From Ancrocorticia sp052089425 (lineage in GTDB: Bacteria; Actinomycetota; Actinomycetes; Actinomycetales; Actinomycetaceae): a stretch of DNA of 64,000 bases. This document shows positions 8,193 through 15,270 of the stretch, in pieces; position 1 is the stretch's first letter, and the number at the start of each line of letters is the position of its first letter. Location: NCBI RefSeq assembly GCF_052089425.1, contig NZ_JBQCZW010000010.1:5192-69191 (forward strand), written 5' to 3'. The translations under genes and the position numbers were made by a program. The notes beneath the pieces were generated by a model, which saw nothing but the letters and a program-made list of their open reading frames with translations, ran no database searches and had not been told where the DNA came from.

Positions 8193-8221
8193 ATTGTATG
8201 GACAAATTGGACTGATTCCAA
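8193..8221 (-). promoter_or_regulatory. Promoter of cassette A with embedded dyad
   Basis: On the minus strand TTGGAA (8221-8216) and TACAAT (8198-8193) are 17 bases apart. The -10 box overlaps the dyad TTGT-N4-ACAA at 8194-8205. Copy B has TTGGAT-N17-TACAGT at the matching place. Confidence 0.6.
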
Positions 8222-8464
8222 TGCCGTGCAGCGTATGATCGATCACGTTGGTTGCCGCAACGGTTGTGCTCCACGCATGGACTCAATTGTGAGGCGAGTA
8301 CTTGGTGCGAGAAATCGTCGTCGTCGCCAAAAATCGACAACGTGTTTCTGTGTCTAAACCGTGCACCCTAGATACCACGTAGGCGAAGAATCGTCGAGAA
8401 TACGCTGCGAGGAAGCTTTGTGGTCTATGGGCACGGTTATTGAGGAAGCGACTGGGGCGACGAA
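8222..8464. other. Intergenic region with no recognisable gene
   Basis: About 240 bases between the cassette A promoter and the end of the minus-strand oxidoreductase. I see short partial repeats (GTCGTCGTCG near 8320) but no open reading frame, RNA gene or convincing terminator. Confidence 0.5.
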
Positions 8465-9460
8465 CTAGGCCAAATCCGCGTGTGCCTGCAAAGTTGCTGC
8501 CTCCGCGAGTTCAAGAGCCTCTACGCCGTCGCGGATGCTCGGGGTCAGGTCAGAACCGGTGCTCACGGAGGCGATGAACCCCTCGATCTGACGCTCGAAG
8601 GCGAGGCCGTAGCGATCCGTGTTGTTGGTGAGAACTCTCCCCAAGGCATTCGTGGATGTGGCATGTGAGGACGTGACAGACGTGGCACGTTGATTATTCA
8701 TGGTGAGTGAGCCGAGAGAACCGAAAGCTTCTATGCGCTGATCCCAACCGTAAACGCACCGCCGATCGTTGATGATTGTGGCGACGGCGCCAGATTCGGC
8801 CTTGAGTACGGCGACCGCAGCGTCAAAATCCCCGAGTGCTTTCACACGTGGATCCACCACATTCTGTCCAACAGCGTGAATCGACGTGATCGGGCCGAGG
8901 AAGAAGCGTGCCAAGTCAAGCTCATGGATCATCATGTCTTTGAAGATGCCACCCGACAGAGGTACGTATTCGAGCGGCGGTGGCAGTTCATCGCGAGAAA
9001 CTAGTGTCAGCTGCTCTAGGTTTCCGATTTCTCCGGCGTCAATTCGGTCATGCAATTCGAGCACAGTGGGGTCGTATCTGCGATTGAATCCGATTTGCAC
9101 GCGACCACTCATCTCCTCGACCTGACGGAGGCATGCTTGGGCACGGGGTAGATCTAAGTCCACTGGCTTTTCGCACAGAACGGCTTTTCCTGCCTCAACG
9201 GCTGCGAGGATGTACTCAATATGGGTACCAGTGATTGTGGTGATGATGACGGCATCGACATCGGGAGCCGTGATGGCTTCGTGGGCATCCGTGCTCACTT
9301 TGACCTCTGGCCCGGCGAGTGCTGTTGCCTTCTCGATCGTGCGGTTGGTGATCCACGTGAGGCGGGCATTTGGGGAGCGGCGAATGGCTGCGGCGTGCAC
9401 GGCGGCGATCTTTCCTGCACCTATAATAGCAACGTTGATCATGGAGCTGACTTCGTTCAT
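8465..9460 (-). CDS. Gfo/Idh/MocA family oxidoreductase (inositol 2-dehydrogenase-like)
   Basis: Read from 9460 the protein is 331 residues; ATG at 9442 (MINVAIIGAGKIAAVHA) is an equally plausible start, since neither has a strong ribosome binding site and the upstream gene ends only six bases before 9460. It has the Rossmann loop, CEKPVDLDL, GFNRRYDPT and the IHELDLARFFLG segment characteristic of inositol or scyllo-inositol dehydrogenases. It is the third paralogue of this family in 9 kb. It is probably co-transcribed with the UPF0303 protein upstream. Likely role is NAD(P)-dependent oxidation of a cyclitol or sugar in the cytoplasm. Confidence 0.82.
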   Translation of the reverse strand: MNEVSSMINVAIIGAGKIAAVHAAAIRRSPNARLTWITNRTIEKATALAGPEVKVSTDAHEAITAPDVDAVIITTITGTHIEYILAAVEAGKAVLCEKPVDLDLPRAQACLRQVEEMSGRVQIGFNRRYDPTVLELHDRIDAGEIGNLEQLTLVSRDELPPPLEYVPLSGGIFKDMMIHELDLARFFLGPITSIHAVGQNVVDPRVKALGDFDAAVAVLKAESGAVATIINDRRCVYGWDQRIEAFGSLGSLTMNNQRATSVTSSHATSTNALGRVLTNNTDRYGLAFERQIEGFIASVSTGSDLTPSIRDGVEALELAEAATLQAHADLA

Positions 9461-9466
9461 GCCGTG

Positions 9467-9988
9467 CTAGTGCAGCACCGAGGAAAGAGCGGTCACGACA
9501 AGAGCATGATCGTGGGCCGCGGCCAAACCCGATACGGCAACGTAGCCAATCGCGACGCCACTTGGTAGGAGAATGGGGAAAGCTCCGCCGTGTGCTGCAT
9601 ACTGATCGGCAGGTAACTTGCTCTGTTCGTCAAAACCGCCAGAGCCATCGTTGAGTTCGTAATCGGTGCCGACCCTCAAGGACGATTGGTTGTACTGCTC
9701 CACAACGCGCCCCTTGCGGCGGGCCCACCAATCGTTGGTAGTGCCGGCGCCGGGCATCGCTGCGTGGAACAGCGTCTGTGTGCCGATCCGAATGTCGACT
9801 GCAATCGGTAGGTTGGCCTCGATAGCGATGTCGCGGATGAGTACGCCGATCTGCCAAGCAGTGTCCAGATCGAAGGAGGCGAATCGCAGATCCTCCTCTT
9901 GGTGGCGCACTTTTGCCAGAAGGTCGGGCTTGCTCAGCTCGTCTAGGTGCTGGCAAAGGATGTGGAAAGACTCGGTAGGTTTGCTCAT
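9467..9988 (-). CDS. UPF0303/GlcG-HbpS-like heme-degrading-domain protein
   Basis: This 173-residue protein matches the YBR137W/UPF0303 pattern: DTAWQIGVLIRDIA, VDIRIGTQTLFHAAMPG, NDWWARRK and the C-terminal PADQYAAHGGAFPI-LL with GVAIGYVAVSGL. Members share the GlcG/HbpS (haem-degrading) fold and often neighbour sugar dehydrogenases, but their biochemical role is poorly defined. The start at 9988 is chosen as the first ATG with GAGG a short way upstream. It is the first gene of a two-gene minus-strand unit with the dehydrogenase at 8465 and shares a 344-base divergent promoter region with the alcohol dehydrogenase at 10333. Confidence 0.75.
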   Translation of the reverse strand: MSKPTESFHILCQHLDELSKPDLLAKVRHQEEDLRFASFDLDTAWQIGVLIRDIAIEANLPIAVDIRIGTQTLFHAAMPGAGTTNDWWARRKGRVVEQYNQSSLRVGTDYELNDGSGGFDEQSKLPADQYAAHGGAFPILLPSGVAIGYVAVSGLAAAHDHALVVTALSSVLH

Positions 9989-10211
9989 TTTCCCGTGACC
10001 TCGTTGTTGGGGTGGAACAGTTCGTAGCTGCGTAGCTAGAAATTGAAAGAACAATTACCCAAATAGATTACAAGGGAATCTAAGGGGGAGTCAACTGAGT
10101 GGGATGAATCGACGTGTTTTGACCTGAAACTGGGCGTTTCCTGTTGGCGTTTTCGGGACGTAAGTCGGGTATGGCCGGCTTTCTTGCAGGAAACTGGAAC
10201 GCGGAGTCTAT

Positions 10212-10223
10212 TTGTTAGGACAA
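10212..10223. promoter_or_regulatory. Dyad TTGT-N4-ACAA between divergent genes
   Basis: TTGTTAGGACAA, preceded by AT and followed by T, matches the cassette A promoter element ATTTGT-N4-ACAAT. It lies in the 9989-10332 divergent region and could serve the alcohol dehydrogenase, the UPF0303 unit, or both. The rest of this region shows no other clear motif. Confidence 0.4.
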
Positions 10224-10332
10224 TAGCTAGATTGAGTTCGTTAATGTCGCTATCGTTATGAGTGAAGGTTACAGATGAGCGCCGAATCTAGTGTTCATTA
10301 CCAGCTGAGATTTCCAAGTCAAGGAGGACAAA

Positions 10333-11466
10333 ATGGTAGCGGAAATTCCAACCATGATGAGAGCTGCAGTACTGAGGGACTACGACAAGGGATTGCAGGT
10401 TGAGAAGATCCCCACCCCAAAGCCGCGTGCGGGGGAGGTGCTTGTGAAAGTAAGTGCGTGCGGGCTATGCCATTCCGATCTTCACGTTGTTGGAGGAGCC
10501 ATTGCGTTCCCGCTCCCTTGTGTGCTTGGACATGAGGTTTCCGGAGAAATCGTTGAAGTTGGTCCGGGCAATGAACACAACGATCTGGAACTTGGTCAGA
10601 GGGTGGCCGGAGCCTTCCTCATGCCTTGTGGTCAGTGTGATGCGTGCGCAGAGGGGCGCGATGATCTTTGTGGGCCGTTCTTCGACCTCAACAGGATCCA
10701 AGGCAAGCTCTATGACGGTGAGACGCGTTTGTTTGAAGAAGACGGTTCACCGATCGCCATGTACTCCATGGGAGGGCTGGCCGAATACTGTGTCATTCCC
10801 TCGACATCAGTGACCCCAGTACCAGCAAACATCGATCCTGTGTCCGGCGCGATCCTTGGTTGCGCTGCCATGACGGCCTATGGCGCCGTTCGCCGTGGTG
10901 CGGACCTTCGATACGGTGAGTCAGTGGCTGTGGTTGCCACCGGCGGCGTGGGATCTAACATTATTCAAATCGCCAAGGAATTCGGAGCGAAGCAGATCAT
11001 TGCCATCGACGTGTCCGACGACAAGCTGGCGGCTGCTCGTGAACTCGGGGCAACGGACGTCGTCAACTCGACGAAGGAAGACGTCCACGAGGCCGTGTTC
11101 GCGATGACTAACGGTGTTGGTGTGGATGTTGCCTTTGAGGCGCTCGGACGGCCGGAAACCTGGAGCTCCGCACTGGATGCGCTGCGCGATGGCGGACGAA
11201 TGGTGCCGATCGGTTTGGGAGCCGGTGTTCAGACTGCCGCGGTTGAGATTAACCGAACAGTCCGGCGCTCCCAATCTATCTTGGGTTCTTATGGTGCGCG
11301 TACGCGTCAGGATCTGCCGGAGGTTGTTCGCATGGCGTCCAACGGATCTATCCATTATGAAGAAATTGTGACCCGGAGGTTCTCTTTGGACGATGTGGCG
11401 GAAGGGTATGACCTCTTGCGCAAGGGCCAGATTCAAGGCCGCGGTGTTGTGGATATGTCCCTGTAG
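10333..11466 (+). CDS. Zinc-dependent medium-chain alcohol dehydrogenase
   Basis: This 377-residue enzyme carries the catalytic zinc segment ACGLCHSDLH and GHEVSGEIVEVG, the structural-zinc four-cysteine motif CGQCDACAEGRDDLC, and the NAD(P) loop ATGGVGSN. It would oxidise an alcohol or polyol, or reduce the matching aldehyde, in the cytoplasm. A strong AAGGAGG lies nine bases before the ATG. It lies between the two copies of the small-protein cassette and diverges from the UPF0303-oxidoreductase unit, so a polyol linked to the inositol-type pathway is a reasonable guess. It is followed by a strong hairpin. Confidence 0.85.
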   Translation: MVAEIPTMMRAAVLRDYDKGLQVEKIPTPKPRAGEVLVKVSACGLCHSDLHVVGGAIAFPLPCVLGHEVSGEIVEVGPGNEHNDLELGQRVAGAFLMPCGQCDACAEGRDDLCGPFFDLNRIQGKLYDGETRLFEEDGSPIAMYSMGGLAEYCVIPSTSVTPVPANIDPVSGAILGCAAMTAYGAVRRGADLRYGESVAVVATGGVGSNIIQIAKEFGAKQIIAIDVSDDKLAAARELGATDVVNSTKEDVHEAVFAMTNGVGVDVAFEALGRPETWSSALDALRDGGRMVPIGLGAGVQTAAVEINRTVRRSQSILGSYGARTRQDLPEVVRMASNGSIHYEEIVTRRFSLDDVAEGYDLLRKGQIQGRGVVDMSL

Positions 11467-11471
11467 TTGGG

Positions 11472-11525
11472 TGCAGTGACGGTACGGGTGGCTCTTCGAG
11501 GTTGGGGGAGCCGCCCGTACACTGC
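11472..11525 (+). terminator. Hairpin after the alcohol dehydrogenase
   Basis: GTACGGGTGGCTC (11482-11494) pairs with GAGCCGCCCGTAC (11508-11520) with one wobble, enclosed by TGCAG/CTGCA. No U-run follows on the plus strand. Confidence 0.55.
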
Positions 11526-11533
11526 AAAAGAGC

Positions 11534-11565
11534 AAAAAAGTGGACGGTACTTCGCTGTACCGTCC
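11534..11565 (-). terminator. Intrinsic terminator of small-protein cassette B
   Basis: GGACGGTAC and GTACCGTCC (11542-11565) enclose the loop TTCGCT (AGCGAA on the transcript), followed on the minus strand by six T after two bases. It differs from the cassette A terminator by one base pair change (G-C to A-T) on both arms. Confidence 0.8.
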
Positions 11566-11630
11566 GTATTATCCATGTGGCTACTGTGGTTGCCGTTAAC
11601 CCAGAGCCTGTTCAGTTGTTACCCGGAGAA

Positions 11631-11885
11631 TCAGGCAGCTGGGGACTCGATGGCATCCTTGAAGGTTCCAAAGATGAACGCCAGAGACGTGACAGCAGTC
11701 AGGAAACCTGATGCGATCACAACGCCTGTAGCGTCAGCCACGGCACCGGCAAAGGCAACCACGAGGAAGACTGCCATGAGAGCCAGAGTGATGCCCAACC
11801 GAAGGCTGCGGCTCTTGGGCTGGGTTGAAACTCCGATTTCTGCGGGAGTGATCTGAACTGGGATTTGCTGTGCAATTGCGGTCAT
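11631..11885 (-). CDS. Small two-helix membrane protein, cassette copy B
   Basis: This 84-residue protein has a polar N-terminus (MTAIAQQIPVQITPAE) and two hydrophobic helices around residues 33-52 and 56-75 with VVAFAGAVADATGVVIASGF. It is the paralogue of the protein at 7851. AAGGAG lies six bases before the ATG. No known family is recognised. As in copy A, the gene has its own TTGGAT-N17-TACAGT promoter, a two-hairpin leader with a 13-residue leader peptide, and a matching terminator, so the whole transcription unit, not just the gene, was duplicated. Function unknown. Confidence 0.78.
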   Translation of the reverse strand: MTAIAQQIPVQITPAEIGVSTQPKSRSLRLGITLALMAVFLVVAFAGAVADATGVVIASGFLTAVTSLAFIFGTFKDAIESPAA

Positions 11886-11887
11886 GT

Positions 11888-11970
11888 TGTGCTCCTTCTT
11901 CCTATATAAGGACCTGTAGGAGCACAGACGTGTTCCTACACATCCGTGTGTTGCCCAATGTTTCTTGGGC
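11888..11970 (-). promoter_or_regulatory. Structured mRNA leader with anti-Shine-Dalgarno, copy B
   Basis: The transcript starts with a hairpin GCCCAA/TTGGGC (11970-11953), then a second hairpin with stem TGTAGG/CCTACA (11940-11915). TGTGCTCCT (11926-11918) on its 3' side is perfectly complementary over nine bases to the ribosome-binding region AGGAGCACA (11896-11888). Compared with copy A, the hairpin stem changes C-G to T-A and the anti-SD pairing changes G-C to T-A with both partners altered, which supports both alternative structures. Confidence 0.62.
11902..11943 (-). CDS. Putative 13-residue leader peptide, copy B
   Basis: ATG at 11943 opens a 14-codon frame ending in TAG that encodes MCRNTSVLLQVLI. 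It covers the anti-SD element and ends 16 bases before the small-protein start. Hydrophobic, Val/Leu-rich leader peptides of this size in front of resistance genes act by ribosome stalling in other systems; whether that happens here is inference. No clear ribosome binding site is seen. Confidence 0.45.
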   Translation of the reverse strand: MCRNTSVLLQVLI

Positions 11971-11977
11971 GGTTACA

Positions 11978-12006
11978 ACTGTAATGACAAATGAGTATGT
12001 ATCCAA
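11978..12006 (-). promoter_or_regulatory. Promoter of cassette B with embedded dyad
   Basis: On the minus strand TTGGAT (12006-12001) and TACAGT (11983-11978) are 17 bases apart. The dyad TTGT-N4-ACAG at 11990-11979 overlaps the -10 box as in copy A. The remaining 12007-12234 has no recognisable feature. Confidence 0.58.
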
Positions 12007-12234
12007 GGGGTCTCTGGCGTTGCTTCAATCACAGCGTGTACTAGGCTTAGCCCACGACTTCTTAGGCTTTTGTGGTGCCTTCAACAGTGGACAGAAACTA
12101 CCTCAACTAGCCGTGAACAACCCTGACATGCATGCAGCCTTTGACTGGGTCTTAAGGCCCTAAAGTTACCTCATGGGTTGGTCCCTGTGCCCTTGTGGCC
12201 CTGCACCTCGGCAGCCGCCCAGCACAGCGCACCT

Positions 12235-13902
12235 CTAGAAATCCCGATGCGCCGCCTCGCTCAACTCTTCGAGCTGCTCGGGCGTGGGGAAACCGCGAAC
12301 TTCCCAGCGCGGGGGCCACACGCCTTCGGCCTGATGAAAGCCTTCGGGCCACATGTCTAGAGCGACGTGGAAGCGGATCGTGATGGTTTCACCCTTGTCC
12401 TCGTCCCACGGCAAATCGCTGGGCTGACGCACGAAGGAAACGAAATCGGTTTGAGGTAGAGAAGCCTCGTGATCGCGGCTGGTGTACTGGCAGTTGGATA
12501 CGTGGCTGCCGGAGCGCAGATGATGAACGCTGAAGGGCTTGAGTTCCAGATCCATGCCCTCCCACTTCATGATCTCTTTTGCCTGACAGTCATAGATCCG
12601 CTTGCGGTAGGTGGTCCGCAACTCCTCCAGAATCCGCGCTGCCGGGTGATCGGACATCGGAATCCACTCTTTCCAGCCGTCTGATGCGACCGTGTGGGGG
12701 AGGGGGTAGACGGCATCGCCATCCACATCGTGCCCGCGAAGGTTCTCGAGCAGGAGCGGGAGCTTCGGATCATCGGCCATGACGGCGAAGAAGGACGTGC
12801 GGCTCGCTGGCACAAACAGCGGCAGTGAGCCGGGATACTCCTGCACCAGCGATTCGGAAATAGTTTGCGCCATGTCAAGATCCGCAAACCACGAGCTCTG
12901 ATAGTTGTTGGGAGATGTCAGCCAAAACACCTGTGCGCCCGAAACGTCCGCGATACCCAATTCGATGCCTGCCTGGCCCTCGTGGAAGTTCAGTTGGCGC
13001 AGCTCCTCCACGGCGTCAACGAACAGCGGGCCCAATTCCGGGGCGATTCCGCGTTCGTCAAGATCGGAGAAAAAGAGAGGCTGGATCGTATCCGGATGAT
13101 CGTCCGCCAGCCCCACGCCAATGAAATCCGTGAGAGGAAGGTACACCATCGAATCGTCATGCTGATGGTTATGGGAAGGAAGGAAGTAATCCGCTGGCCG
13201 CACGATCGGGAGCCGGTGCACTTCGCCGCTGGATTCCTCAGAATCCGGACCCTCCGAATCTGGTCCCTCCACCGATTCCTCTTTGCCTTCTGGGCCTGAC
13301 GTGAGGCCGGCAGTCAATGGGGACTGAGAAGTGAAGGCACTCATGATCGCATCGAACACCGAGCTGAGGGAGGGGCGTCCTTCTCGGGAATCCGCGTTGC
13401 CGCGGCCACCCTTCGAGGGAGCCTTGCCGTCGGGTGAGCGGCCGGACCCGCCGAAACCGCCCGTCTTCTTTACGCTGCCTGAGTCCCGGGTGCTGCTCGC
13501 TCCGTCAGCGTTGCCTGCACTGCCCGCGTTGCCCAGATTTCCTGCGCCGCCCGCACCGCCTACATCCCGCGCGCCCCCTGCACCGCCAGCCTTCGATTGT
13601 CCACCCGCTGTCCCAGAAGAGCCTGCCCCGCTAGACCCCGCCCCGCTAGACCCCGCCCCGTTTTCACCTTCGGCCACAGCGGTATCGGCCTGTTGAACGC
13701 CGATGCCAATCAGCTTGTTCAGAACGCTCCTGCGGGCGGGTTCAGGCTTGGATTCGTCGATCATCTGGTTGGGACGGAAGCGAAAGGCGCGCCCATCGGC
13801 CAACAGAACATCCAGCCACTCACCGTCCGAATTAACGAATGCCCCGTTGAGATCGGGGTGTTCGGCAGCGACGTCTAGAACCCAGTCCATGAATTGTGAC
13901 AT
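12235..13902 (-). CDS. Hypothetical protein with a long Gly/Ala/Ser-rich middle
   Basis: The 555-residue product has three parts: an N-terminal stretch of about 80 residues (FMDWVLDVAAEHPDLNGAF, then a DGEWLDVLLADGRAF segment), a disordered Gly/Ala/Ser/Asp-rich region (about 85-235) with GAGSSG repeats, and a folded C-terminal part (about 255-555) with several Trp, Asp and aromatic residues but no motif I can assign. There is no signal peptide or membrane helix. The start at 13902 (MSQFMDWV) is preferred; an in-frame codon ten residues upstream has no better ribosome site. The gene stands alone, convergent with nothing close, and diverges from the LacI gene at 14164. Function unknown. Confidence 0.65.
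   Translation of the reverse strand: MSQFMDWVLDVAAEHPDLNGAFVNSDGEWLDVLLADGRAFRFRPNQMIDESKPEPARRSVLNKLIGIGVQQADTAVAEGENGAGSSGAGSSGAGSSGTAGGQSKAGGAGGARDVGGAGGAGNLGNAGSAGNADGASSTRDSGSVKKTGGFGGSGRSPDGKAPSKGGRGNADSREGRPSLSSVFDAIMSAFTSQSPLTAGLTSGPEGKEESVEGPDSEGPDSEESSGEVHRLPIVRPADYFLPSHNHQHDDSMVYLPLTDFIGVGLADDHPDTIQPLFFSDLDERGIAPELGPLFVDAVEELRQLNFHEGQAGIELGIADVSGAQVFWLTSPNNYQSSWFADLDMAQTISESLVQEYPGSLPLFVPASRTSFFAVMADDPKLPLLLENLRGHDVDGDAVYPLPHTVASDGWKEWIPMSDHPAARILEELRTTYRKRIYDCQAKEIMKWEGMDLELKPFSVHHLRSGSHVSNCQYTSRDHEASLPQTDFVSFVRQPSDLPWDEDKGETITIRFHVALDMWPEGFHQAEGVWPPRWEVRGFPTPEQLEELSEAAHRDF
13627..13656. repeat. Two tandem copies of a 15-base unit in the linker
   Basis: CCCCGCTAGACCCCG occurs twice in a row and encodes part of the GAGSSG-type repeats in the hypothetical protein. 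Fifteen bases keep the frame, so the copy number can vary without disrupting it. Confidence 0.7.
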
Positions 13903-14163
13903 AGGGCCATTGTCCCCCGCTTGGCGCCTCATGTGGAAGGAGTTCTCGGACGGTGAAGGCTGCGTGGTTCTCGCGTTCGATGTTGTATGACCCGGTTGTA
14001 CTGCCGGGGAAGCAGCGCGTTCCCCGCTAGACTATGGGGGTCTATTCAGTCGCACGTAGTTGATTGGCACACCAGCCGGCAGGTTGACTCACACGTTGAT
14101 CGCCGCACCGGCCGGGACGCGAGTTGGCACGTTGATGGCAACATTCGAAGGTAAGGAGAGCCC

Positions 14164-15192
14164 GTGGCAAAACGAGTCACGCTGGCGGATATCGCACGCA
14201 GCACGGGGCTCTCTGCTGCCACGGTCAGCATGGCGCTGAACGGCCGCCAGAACTCGCGGATTCCCGAAAGCACGGCGGCACGGGTTCGCGAGGCCGCAGA
14301 GCAGCTCGGGTATTCGCCCGATGTCAACGCCCGGGGTTTGCGCACGGGCCGCACGCAGGCCATCGGTTTTGTGTCCGATGAGGTCACGCTCACCCGCTAT
14401 GCGTCTGCGATGATCCGTGGGCTATTGGACGAATCCGCCAAGCGAAACTTCGTTGTGATGATGGCCGAAGGCGGGACCGGTTCGGCGGAGCAGCGCCACG
14501 GAGTGGGGGCTTTGCTGGGTAGGCGGATTGACGGGCTTATCTTTGGGCAGATGCGCTCGCGGCAGATTCAACTGCCTGATCTCAATATTCAAGTGCCCGT
14601 TGTGATCGTCAATGGAACGGCGCCCGGCCACACCTCGGTTCTTCCCGATGAACACACAGCCGGCCGGAAGGCGGTGGAGCATCTGGTGTCCAAGGGCCAC
14701 ACGAAGATCGCCCTCATCGGCCGGTCCCGCGAGCATCTGGATCCCACGGTTTCGGTGACTATCCCGGCGCGCATGCGGGGGATTGATGAGGCGATGGAGG
14801 CCGCCGGGCTCGCCTTCGTCACGGAGTTCGAGGGTGCCGATTGGGAGCCGGAACTCGGGCGCGCGGGCGCCCAGCACATCATCGATTCAGAGGACGTGAC
14901 GGCCGTGATCGCGGCCAATGATCGCATCGCCTTCGGAGTTTTGCAGGAGGCCGATAGCCGCGGGTTGTCCGTCCCGGGCGATATTTCGATTATTTCGTTC
15001 GACGACGAATCCCTCGCTACGTACGTGCGCCCTCAGCTAAGCACGGTGCGGCTTCCGTACAAGGAGATGGGGGAGGCGGCAATGAGCATGCTGTTGGACT
15101 CGATTGTGGACGCCAAGCCGCTGGACCAAGAAACCGTTTATGTGCCGATGCCGTTAGTGGAACGAGGATCGGTAGGCGAGGCGCGCGGGTAA
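14164..15192 (+). CDS. LacI-family transcriptional regulator (possible sucrose regulator)
   Basis: This 342-residue protein has a canonical LacI helix-turn-helix (TLADIARSTGLSAATVSMAL, about 6-25), the hinge region VREAAEQLGYSPDVNARGLR, and a sugar-sensing domain with AIGFVSDE, SKGHTKIALIGRS, AANDRIAFGVL and IISFDDESLATYVRPQLSTVRLP. AAGGAG precedes the ATG by seven bases. It is upstream, in the same direction, of the sucrose permease and sucrase genes, with the quinone dehydrogenase in between. The 16-base palindrome at 16920 in the permease promoter is a fitting operator. It therefore likely represses sucrose use, but this link is from position only. Confidence 0.85.
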   Translation: MAKRVTLADIARSTGLSAATVSMALNGRQNSRIPESTAARVREAAEQLGYSPDVNARGLRTGRTQAIGFVSDEVTLTRYASAMIRGLLDESAKRNFVVMMAEGGTGSAEQRHGVGALLGRRIDGLIFGQMRSRQIQLPDLNIQVPVVIVNGTAPGHTSVLPDEHTAGRKAVEHLVSKGHTKIALIGRSREHLDPTVSVTIPARMRGIDEAMEAAGLAFVTEFEGADWEPELGRAGAQHIIDSEDVTAVIAANDRIAFGVLQEADSRGLSVPGDISIISFDDESLATYVRPQLSTVRLPYKEMGEAAMSMLLDSIVDAKPLDQETVYVPMPLVERGSVGEARG

Positions 15193-15270
15193 GGCATACG
15201 GATCGCGGGGTCACCAGATCCTTTCGGGTAATGCACCCGCGATCTCCCGGAATCTGCAAAGATATAGGTT

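Noticed and set aside
13331..13696. Proline-rich frame opposite the Gly/Ala-rich hypothetical protein
   Set aside because: It is the antisense reflection of Gly/Ala codons and has no ribosome site or independent features.
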